Shown here: piece after piece, positions 1 through 5,393 of the stretch | How positions within the stretch are numbered: the first letter of the stretch is position 1 | How the letters are laid out: each line of letters opens with the position of its first letter | Assembly: GCA_028706895.1 (NCBI GenBank) | Contig: JAQTVG010000086.1 | Span: forward strand, 1-5,393 | Source of the DNA: Candidatus Omnitrophota bacterium | Lineage (GTDB): Bacteria; Omnitrophota; Gorgyraeia; Gygaellales; Profunditerraquicolaceae | Reading direction: 5' to 3' | Length of the DNA: 5,393 bases | Made by a program: the position numbers and the translations under genes | Notes under the pieces: model-generated | What the model was told of the DNA's origin: nothing | Seen by the model: the letters and a program-made list of their open reading frames with translations, nothing else | Databases searched by the model: none

Positions 1-893
1 AATGCCCTGACGATACATTGCCTGCTGTGTCATTAAGATTTGCCAAAGGAGATAATATTTTCTCTAAGATCTTTAACTCCAATTTTCATAATAAATCCAG
101 GACGTTAAGGGTGGAACGGGTTGAGCCGGAAAGCGGTGTATGTTTTCCTCCAGGAGAATACCCTTGTTTTGATATTGAAATCCAATTGCATGAAAAGAGC
201 CTTCCCTTGAGGCGTGCTTCAAATATCCTCTCTACAGATAAAATGAAATTTATATTTGATAACGGCAGAGGAAGAATATATTGGAAGGGGCAGGAGATTA
301 CAAAAAAACTTGGCATGTATACCTCCTTGCGCGCAAAAGGAAGGTGGCATGATTCTGTGTCTTCGGCAATATGGGAGGTCTTTGAAGGCCCCAAGGGTAT
401 CATTAAAGTACGGGGGAGATGGCTGCACCTGCCTATAGTTCAAAACTGGCATATGCGTTTAATAAATGATGGAGCGATTGAGTTTAAGGCGTTTCTTACT
501 GTGGAGGATAAGTTTGAGGTAGAGCGAATGCAGGCAAACCTTATGCTTCTGGAAAGCTATGCATATTGGCTTGCGGGAAAAGAAGAGGTGCGTTTCGGGT
601 CTTTTAAGGGAGATGTTGACGATGACTGGGATTGCATCTGGGCAGGGGAGGCAGACGGACAGGTCATTGGTGTTCGCGCTGGTCAGGATACGCCATGTCC
701 GTTTCCGGATGCCGCTATTTCCGTTAGAGAACCCTTTCCTGAATGGGCGCTTAGGATTATCAATTCCGATATGTATCACCGCTCCAGGGTTTTACAGTAT
801 GCCAGCTCTCAAAAAAGATTATTATTACCAGGAGACTACCCGTATTTTAACGGCAATATATACATAGGCGTCCTGCCCCCTGGGTTTAAATAG
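1..893 (+). CDS. Unrecognised, probably beta-rich protein with a terminal motif duplication; 5' end cut by window
   Basis: I do not recognise this family. The frame has no stop between the left edge (first whole codon at 3) and the TAG at 891-893. A TTG at 18 is the first conventional start in the window but has no Shine-Dalgarno sequence, so the gene most likely begins upstream. Residues below are numbered from that TTG. The visible 291 residues show no signal peptide or membrane segment and alternate hydrophobic and polar residues in a way that suggests a beta sandwich. A motif of the form NS-x5-SR-x-L, followed 12-15 residues later by PG[ED]YPxF, occurs near the start (about 20-51) and again near the end (about 249-277). 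Between them lies a region rich in Trp, Gly and acidic residues, including RGRWLHLPIVQNW at 132-144 and DDDWDCIWAG at 201-210. Its place before glycosyltransferases suggests a carbohydrate-related role (binding, sugar-mutarotase-like fold, or the ligand-binding part of a transporter), but that is only contextual. Confidence is high that it codes and low on function. Confidence 0.8.
   Translation, partial: CPDDTLPAVSLRFAKGDNIFSKIFNSNFHNKSRTLRVERVEPESGVCFPPGEYPCFDIEIQLHEKSLPLRRASNILSTDKMKFIFDNGRGRIYWKGQEITKKLGMYTSLRAKGRWHDSVSSAIWEVFEGPKGIIKVRGRWLHLPIVQNWHMRLINDGAIEFKAFLTVEDKFEVERMQANLMLLESYAYWLAGKEEVRFGSFKGDVDDDWDCIWAGEADGQVIGVRAGQDTPCPFPDAAISVREPFPEWALRIINSDMYHRSRVLQYASSQKRLLLPGDYPYFNGNIYIGVLPPGFK
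75..191 (+). repeat. Internal protein repeat, copy A (in the gene at 1-893)
   Basis: This encodes residues about 20-58 (numbered from the TTG at 18). The motif starts NSNFHNKSRTLRV, with PGEYPCF some 13 residues further on and then an alternating strand-like segment. It matches copy B near the C-terminus. At the DNA level the core CCAGGAGAATACCC at 150-163 differs from copy B by one base in 14. It is probably one half of a pseudo-symmetric beta structure. The copies are too diverged overall to be a recent tandem duplication. Confidence 0.6.
762..872 (+). repeat. Internal protein repeat, copy B (in the gene at 1-893)
   Basis: This encodes residues about 249-285. It starts NSDMYHRSRVLQY and continues to PGDYPYF. 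It aligns with copy A at Asn, Ser, Ser-Arg and Leu and again at the Pro-Gly-acid-Tyr-Pro-x-Phe motif, with about three residues fewer between the two blocks. The DNA core CCAGGAGACTACCC at 828-841 is the counterpart of the copy A core at 150-163. Confidence 0.6.
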
Positions 894-915
894 CGCCTGT
901 GACGCTGCTGTTTAC

Positions 916-922
916 GGGGTGA
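916..922 (+). promoter_or_regulatory. Weak candidate ribosome binding site for the gene at 939
   Basis: GGGGTGA resembles a Shine-Dalgarno sequence, but it ends 16 bases before the ATG at 939, which is longer than usual. It is the best purine-rich match in the 45-base gap between the first two genes. No in-frame ATG, GTG or TTG lies between the in-frame TGA at 900-902 and the ATG at 939, so the start at 939 holds whether or not this site is used. Confidence 0.3.
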
Positions 923-938
923 TTTTATAAAAGACAAT

Positions 939-2870
939 ATGCTGGAAATATCATTGATTATACCTACCCATGGCAGGCCCGGGCATCTTAAACAGTGCCT
1001 GTCCTCCGTATTCAGCCAGGATTATCCTTGTAGTGAATATGAGGTAATCGTAGTATTGGATGGTGGGTGCAGGCAGACTCAGGAAATGCTGAGTGAGTTA
1101 TCCGCAGGGCACAATAATCTTAGATATGTAATGCAGGAAAAGAAAGGGCCGGCAGCTGCGCGTAACCTCGGCATAAAACTAGCCAGGGCCAGGATAATAG
1201 GCCTTACGGATGATGACTGTGTCTTGGGCTCAGATTGGATTAAGCATATGATTGAGGCCCACGATATGAGCAGCAGCTATGCGGCCATAAGCGGCCTTAC
1301 TGAAACTAAGGGAAATAGTGCGGCGGTTTTGGTTAGTCAGTTCCTGGCAAACGGAGCCATGCGCATCAAGATTAAGGGAAGAGAAGAAATGATATTCTTT
1401 CCTACCTGCAATGCCTCGTATAAAGCAGCCGTATTAAAAGAAGAGTATTTCAGTGAATTATTCATTTTTCCTGCCGGGGAGGATTTGGAGCATTCCTGGA
1501 GGTTATTTAAGAAAGGATACAGATTCTCATTAAGGCAGGATATAAGGGTGCTGCATGACCGCAGCCAGGGACTATATGCCTTCCTAAAACAGGCCTATAT
1601 GTATGGCCATGGCAATTATACCGTTCAGTGCATACATAGGGACAATCCGTTATTAAAAGAGATTAATACGCGCGGGGCAATATCTTTTATGCTGGGGTTA
1701 ATGGTAAATTTTGTCAAGATACCGCGTTTTTCTTATATTTTAGGCAAGCGCCTGTTAAGTGCGCACATGTGTATCAGCCAATATAAGAAATTCCAGATTT
1801 TTGTATTTTTTTCCTTACATAAGATAATGTATATTCTCGGGAATATATCCGGGTACATAAGGATGAATAAACTAGATAGGGACCCTGCGTTAGAGACCAC
1901 AGGCAGTCCGCAACAGCAGATCCCTTTAAGGCCGCAGACAATTATACTGGATTTGACGCACCGTTGTAATCTTAGATGTAATATTTGCGATATTGTCCAT
2001 GACGCTGCGATAAACGAATTCAGTACCGATGAGGTGAGGGGGCTTATCCTGCAGGCGATAGAGTGGGGGGTTGAGGAGTTTGTCCTTTCCGGGGGAGAGC
2101 CTTTGATGAGGCAGGATAATTTTGCCATACTGGATTTCACCCGGGAGAAAAAATACAGCCTGGGTATTTTAACTAACGGGATCATTCTGGACGATAAATT
2201 TATCGCCAAGTTAATTCCTTATTTGCTTTGCGGGTCGGTATCTTTAAATATATCCCTGGATGCCCTCAGCCCTTCTATACATGATGGGATAAGGGGCAGG
2301 CAAGGGTGTTTTGAAAAAACATTCAAGGCCCTAGAGGAGATTTCGGCCTTAAAAAAAGAACATCCGCAAATAAACATCAATATTCTTTCCATAATCCTTA
2401 ATAATAACCTCCAGGAGCTGCATATCTTAGCTGAGTTAGCTAAGTCGCTGGGGGTAAATTCCTTACAGTTTCAGCCGCTTCTTGCCAATAACCTGGTCAT
2501 GAAGGAAAGGTCTCAAACGGAATACTGGGTTGACCCGGAGAGGTTAGAGGCGTTGGATCAGGCCATAGACAGGCTGATTTTATTTAAGAAGGAGAACCCT
2601 GCTTTAGTCAGGAATTCCGAAAGGAATTTAGGGTTAGTGAAGAAATACTTCCGCAGGCAATTAAGCAATGAAGATGTGCAATGCCTTTACGGAGAAAAAA
2701 CCATGTTAATTGCTAATACCGGAGATGTGACCACCTGTTTTGACTGCTACGGCAATATCAGAAAGATGCCGTTAAAAGAAATATACCTGTCTCGGGAAGC
2801 CCGCAAAGCAAGGAAAAGGGCAAGGGCCTGTAATAATCCTTGTCTCTTGCCTTGTTTTACAGATTACTAA
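939..2870 (+). CDS. Family 2 glycosyltransferase fused to a radical SAM/SPASM-like enzyme
   Basis: This is a 643-residue bifunctional protein. Residues 1 to about 240 are a GT2 (GT-A fold) glycosyltransferase. They contain the nucleotide-binding strand SLIIPTHGRP (5-14), a DGG (41-43), GPAAARNLG (70-78), the metal-binding acidic triad DDD (91-93) and the acceptor-side ED (181-182), the usual catalytic-base region of inverting enzymes. An aromatic, hydrophobic stretch (about 245-305) may lie on the membrane. After a linker (about 306-333) comes a radical SAM domain with the 4Fe-4S motif CNLRCNIC (C343, C347, C350), SGGEP (384-388), LTNG (411-414) and SLDAL (439-443). The C-terminus has C582, then G595-x4-C600, C603, and C631, C635, C639, plus a YGNI...LKEIY stretch typical of SPASM domains, so at least one auxiliary Fe-S cluster is likely. 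The GT half should transfer a nucleotide-activated sugar in the cytoplasm. The radical substrate is unknown. All key residues of both halves are present. ATG 939 is the only conventional start after the upstream in-frame stop. Confidence 0.93.
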   Translation: MLEISLIIPTHGRPGHLKQCLSSVFSQDYPCSEYEVIVVLDGGCRQTQEMLSELSAGHNNLRYVMQEKKGPAAARNLGIKLARARIIGLTDDDCVLGSDWIKHMIEAHDMSSSYAAISGLTETKGNSAAVLVSQFLANGAMRIKIKGREEMIFFPTCNASYKAAVLKEEYFSELFIFPAGEDLEHSWRLFKKGYRFSLRQDIRVLHDRSQGLYAFLKQAYMYGHGNYTVQCIHRDNPLLKEINTRGAISFMLGLMVNFVKIPRFSYILGKRLLSAHMCISQYKKFQIFVFFSLHKIMYILGNISGYIRMNKLDRDPALETTGSPQQQIPLRPQTIILDLTHRCNLRCNICDIVHDAAINEFSTDEVRGLILQAIEWGVEEFVLSGGEPLMRQDNFAILDFTREKKYSLGILTNGIILDDKFIAKLIPYLLCGSVSLNISLDALSPSIHDGIRGRQGCFEKTFKALEEISALKKEHPQININILSIILNNNLQELHILAELAKSLGVNSLQFQPLLANNLVMKERSQTEYWVDPERLEALDQAIDRLILFKKENPALVRNSERNLGLVKKYFRRQLSNEDVQCLYGEKTMLIANTGDVTTCFDCYGNIRKMPLKEIYLSREARKARKRARACNNPCLLPCFTDY

Positions 2871-2873
2871 GTG
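2868..2873 (+). other. Zero-gap, same-frame stop/start junction
   Basis: The TAA ending the GT2-radical SAM gene (2868-2870) is followed directly by GTG (2871-2873) in the same reading frame. The next gene therefore continues the frame after a single stop codon. No Shine-Dalgarno sequence is visible in the preceding 25 bases, so translation of the downstream gene probably depends on coupling to the upstream gene, or starts at ATG 2898. Confidence 0.6.
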
Positions 2874-5093
2874 CGCCATATTGATGATTTTGTGCAGATG
2901 TTAAAAAGAGGGCCGAATAAAAATAACCTTGGGGCGTTATTGCCTGCCCTGTTAATATCTTTTCTGCTCATATTTTATTTATTTAATAATTATCTATGGT
3001 TTAGGCTGGACAATACCCCTGCCTATAATGATCAGGCGCACCGATTGCATACAGCGAATTATTTTGTGTATTTATTGCATGGTTTTTCTGCAGGAGAGAA
3101 CCCGTTATTATATATTTACCCCCAGGAGCCCTATCCGCCTTTTTTTTATTTCTGCGGGGCGATTTCTAACCTTCTATTTGGCGCAAGCCTTTTTTCCTAT
3201 ACGCTGGTAAATTTGTTTTTTTATGCAGCCCTCTTGGTTTCAGTATATGCTATCGGGAAAAGATTATTTGATTACAGGCTGGGATTATTATCCTGTCTGG
3301 TTCTTTCCCTTTACCCGGCTATTTACGGAGCAACCAGGATCTTCCTGGTGGAACTTAGTATAGCTGCCCTTTCTGCTTTGGCCGCCTGCCTCATGCTCTA
3401 TTCCCGCCTCTTTACCGTTAATAGGACTTCCTTTTTATTAGGGATAGTCTGCTTTGCCGGTATGCTTACTAAACAATCCTTTATTTTTTATATCATTTTT
3501 CCGCTAGCCCTGCACGTTTTTCTCTCTTTAAAACACAGCGCAGGTGCAAGGAAAAATATATTTATTATTTTCTCCTGGATAGCCGCCGCCGTTTTATTCT
3601 ATGCCTTTTTTTTATACGACAACACTGCCCTGTTATTCAGGGTGCATATGAGGGATGCCGTTTTATATAATCCCCCAGGATTCCTTAAAAACAATCTTTT
3701 TTATGTGAACCTTCTGCCAGGGCAGATAACTATGCCGTATTGTCTTTTATTTATTGCAAGCTTGGCGCTATATTTATGCTGCCGTCAGGAAAACAAGGCT
3801 TTTGTTTTGTCCTGGCTTATATCTCCTTATTTCATATTGCTATGCCTGCCTTTACGGATTGAACGGTATGGCCTGCCTATTCTCTTTGTTGTAGCTTTAA
3901 TTTCCTCTTGGGGGATGCTCCAGATAAAGAATAAAATCCTTAGAAGGACAATGATATTATTTGTTTTGGGATTCGGGGTATTGTTCCATTATTCCATTCT
4001 TTTTAAAACCAATATTGATTTTAATATATTTAATAAAGCGGTAAGGCTTACTCCTCCTTATGGCATCAGGGCCTATGGAGAGTATATGAATATGCCGCAG
4101 AAAAGGAACCTTTCCGCGTTGCAACTGGAGATATTTGAAAGCATAAAGAATAATGTGCCAATTTCCGCAGGCAGGGTACAGATTGGGATAACCGAAGTTT
4201 CTTTAACCAATGACTTCTTTTGCCCCTGGTATGTGCCCGGGCAGAAAGCCGTTACAGACAACTTTTATTTATTAAACGAATGGGGTATGCGTTATTTTGT
4301 GATTAAAGAGCAGCTCCCCTATGAGATTATACCGTTGAGGATATATGCAAGATACAGGAGCCTTAAAAACAGCCTCCCTTACTTTTTGCTTACCGCAATC
4401 CCCCTGGTGGATATATATCCGGGTATAGATGGGGAGTATGTTTTATTAAAGGAGGTTATCTTTCAGGACGAAAGTAAGGCCTATATATATAGAAAGAATA
4501 AAGAGCCTCCTCGTCTTTATCCTCAATGGGTGAATGAGCCCAATGCCCTTTTCTTGAGGCAGGCGCGGGATGCTTTTGTGGGAATGCGATATGACGGATG
4601 TATCAAAAAAATAAGGGAAGCCTTATTGAGAGGCCCGGCTTTAGATGAACGTCAGAAGGCGTTATGTTATATAGGCCTAGCCAGCTGTTATCTGGAAAAG
4701 GCAGTTAATACCACCATATTTAAATACTATTTTCTCTTGAGGTCAAGATTATATTTTTACGCAGCTGAAAAAGTACTTAAAAAGGAAGATGCCTTAAATA
4801 TATCCGTCTGTTCAGGCCTGGGATTTGTTTATATGAAATTAAAAAATAACAAAAAGGCGGGGGCTTATTTACATAAAGGCTTAAGCTATCCTATAGACAG
4901 CCATAGTAAAGAATATTCTGACATCTACACGAATCTGGGTGAACTATATATGGCAGAGGGAAAATTGGGTGAGGCCATAGGTTACTTTGAGCTTGCCTTA
5001 AATACGCCGTTTTTGGATTACGCTGATGTATTTAATATATGCCGTGCAGCTTCGCTTGCTAACTGGAGACTAGGCAGAATCCCCCGGTTTTAA
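2871..5093 (+). CDS. GT-C family (ArnT/PMT-like) membrane glycosyltransferase with C-terminal TPR domain
   Basis: This is a 740-residue protein. Residues 1 to about 380 are a polytopic membrane region with roughly 11 hydrophobic segments by eye; the first is at about 20-45. The loop after segment 1 carries Asp54 (NTPAYNDQAHR), the position expected for the catalytic acid of GT-C enzymes, and ends in YPPFFYF (88-94), which matches the PPL-Y-like motif of PMT_2/ArnT proteins. E161, TKQS (200-203) and the ERYGLP motif (331-336) also fit that family, whose members use polyprenyl-phosphate sugars on the outer membrane face. Residues about 380-550 form a soluble domain that I do not recognise. Residues about 557-735 hold tetratricopeptide repeats; the clearest is at 681-712 (TNLGELYMAEGKLGEAIGYF), with another at about 643-674. 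The start is uncertain. GTG 2871 directly follows the previous stop and has no Shine-Dalgarno sequence; ATG 2898 (residue 10) is the next good option and would leave the membrane region intact. Donor and acceptor are unknown, and a protein or glycan acceptor is possible. Confidence 0.88.
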   Translation: MRHIDDFVQMLKRGPNKNNLGALLPALLISFLLIFYLFNNYLWFRLDNTPAYNDQAHRLHTANYFVYLLHGFSAGENPLLYIYPQEPYPPFFYFCGAISNLLFGASLFSYTLVNLFFYAALLVSVYAIGKRLFDYRLGLLSCLVLSLYPAIYGATRIFLVELSIAALSALAACLMLYSRLFTVNRTSFLLGIVCFAGMLTKQSFIFYIIFPLALHVFLSLKHSAGARKNIFIIFSWIAAAVLFYAFFLYDNTALLFRVHMRDAVLYNPPGFLKNNLFYVNLLPGQITMPYCLLFIASLALYLCCRQENKAFVLSWLISPYFILLCLPLRIERYGLPILFVVALISSWGMLQIKNKILRRTMILFVLGFGVLFHYSILFKTNIDFNIFNKAVRLTPPYGIRAYGEYMNMPQKRNLSALQLEIFESIKNNVPISAGRVQIGITEVSLTNDFFCPWYVPGQKAVTDNFYLLNEWGMRYFVIKEQLPYEIIPLRIYARYRSLKNSLPYFLLTAIPLVDIYPGIDGEYVLLKEVIFQDESKAYIYRKNKEPPRLYPQWVNEPNALFLRQARDAFVGMRYDGCIKKIREALLRGPALDERQKALCYIGLASCYLEKAVNTTIFKYYFLLRSRLYFYAAEKVLKKEDALNISVCSGLGFVYMKLKNNKKAGAYLHKGLSYPIDSHSKEYSDIYTNLGELYMAEGKLGEAIGYFELALNTPFLDYADVFNICRAASLANWRLGRIPRF
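4539..5075 (+). other. Tetratricopeptide repeat region of the GT-C protein
   Basis: This encodes residues about 557-735, after the membrane and soluble domains. The last clear unit (residues 681-712) follows the TPR pattern Y-x2-LG-x-LY-x6-A-x3-F-x-A-L. A second unit is at about 643-674 (SGLGFVYMKLKNNKKAGAYL), and weaker helical pairs precede it from about 557. TPRs usually form superhelical surfaces that hold proteins or peptides. If the hand count of 11 membrane segments is right, the region faces the extracytoplasmic side. Confidence 0.65.
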
Positions 5094-5097
5094 TACT

Positions 5098-5393
5098 ATG
5101 GTTATTGCAGGTGTCCCTACGAGAAGATTGTTGAGGTTGGCGCGTAGAAATTTTCTTTTCTTTCTTTCGCGTAAAATCGGTTATCCGCTTGTCCCCGCAG
5201 ATTGCCTTCAGATAAATTTTACTTTCCGGTGTAACTTAAGATGCGCTATGTGCCATATGTACGAACGCTCTCTATCCTTTCAAGCGCAGGGTAAGCCGCA
5301 AGAGCTGAAGTTGCCGGTAATAAAGAAAGTAATAAAAGAGGCCGGCGGTATGGGGGTGCGCTCTCTGATATTGATCGGCGGAGAGCCTTTTTT
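5098..5393 (+). CDS. Radical SAM protein, N-terminal part; 3' end cut by window
   Basis: A frame opens at ATG 5098, four bases after the previous stop, and runs without a stop to the right edge, giving 98 complete codons. It reads from MVIAGVPTRRLLRLARRNFL through a basic N-terminal segment into a first strand, LQINFTFRCNLRCAMCHMY (residues 37-55). This contains the radical SAM 4Fe-4S motif CX3CX2C (C45, C49, C52). The SAM-binding motif IGGEP follows at 93-97. The distance from the last cluster cysteine to GGEP is about seven residues longer than in the radical SAM half of the gene at 939-2870, so this is a diverged relative and not a recent copy. The CNLRC signature and the neighbours fit the SPASM/PqqE-like enzymes often found in surface-polysaccharide clusters, but the C-terminal domain that would decide the subtype is outside the window. 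No strong Shine-Dalgarno sequence precedes the ATG; TTG codons at 5128 and 5131 are possible later starts. Confidence 0.88.
   Translation, partial: MVIAGVPTRRLLRLARRNFLFFLSRKIGYPLVPADCLQINFTFRCNLRCAMCHMYERSLSFQAQGKPQELKLPVIKKVIKEAGGMGVRSLILIGGEPF

Noticed and set aside
86..452. Overlapping minus-strand and alternative plus-strand frames of 60-105 codons
   Set aside because: They overlap the first gene, lack ribosome binding sites and recognisable motifs, and contradict the strong coding signal of the main frame.
459..867. Frames of about 100 codons on both strands within the first gene
   Set aside because: They are fully contained in the main frame, which carries the duplicated motif. Nothing supports translation of the alternatives.
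896..918. Possible hairpin in the first intergenic gap (stem 896-902 with 912-918, 9-base loop)
   Set aside because: Seven pairs including two G-T wobbles, with no following T run. This is too weak for a terminator or a regulatory structure, although it would partly cover the GGGG of the candidate ribosome binding site.
1733..2209. 158-codon open frame on the minus strand
   Set aside because: It lies wholly inside the GT2-radical SAM gene, opposite the well-supported radical SAM motifs, and its translation shows no recognisable domain. It is a shadow frame.
4073..4261. 62-codon minus-strand frame inside the GT-C gene
   Set aside because: It is short, has no motif, and lies opposite a continuous coding frame.
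4471..4500. Short TATATATATA-type AT-rich stretch
   Set aside because: It encodes an ordinary part of the GT-C protein (KAYIYRKN). There is no paired promoter element and no reason to call a regulatory site inside the operon.

Overview
This window looks like part of a bacterial cell-surface glycan or glycoconjugate gene cluster. Four genes run head-to-tail on the + strand with almost no space between them (gaps of 45, 0 and 4 bases), as in one operon. No RNA genes, insertion sequences, CRISPR arrays, clear promoters or terminators were seen. The DNA is moderately AT-rich, with many ATA isoleucine and AGG/AGA arginine codons. The gene mix (multi-domain glycosyltransferases beside SPASM-type radical SAM proteins, TPR-bearing membrane glycosyltransferases) resembles uncultured lineages such as Candidatus Omnitrophota. 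That placement is a low-confidence inference, because no marker gene is present.

Layout: (1) bases 1-893, the 3' part of an unrecognised gene whose frame is open at the left edge. Its product looks mostly beta-stranded and carries the same sequence motif near both ends of the visible part. (2) 939-2870, a fusion of an N-terminal family 2 glycosyltransferase with a C-terminal radical SAM domain and a SPASM-like cysteine cluster. (3) 2871-5093, a polytopic GT-C (ArnT/PMT-like) glycosyltransferase followed by a soluble domain and C-terminal tetratricopeptide repeats; its GTG codon directly abuts the previous stop codon in the same frame. (4) 5098-5393, the first 98 codons of a second, separate radical SAM protein, cut by the right edge.

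Working model (inference): the GT2 half of gene 2 transfers a nucleotide-activated sugar on the cytoplasmic side. The fused radical SAM half, and possibly the second radical SAM enzyme, modifies a sugar, lipid or peptide carrier by radical chemistry. The GT-C enzyme adds sugar from a polyprenyl-phosphate donor on the outer face of the membrane, with its TPR region holding the acceptor or partners. Gene 1 may be a carbohydrate-binding or sugar-transport partner. The least ordinary items are the GT2-radical SAM fusion, the TMTC-like GT-C/TPR architecture, and the unrecognised protein with duplicated motifs.
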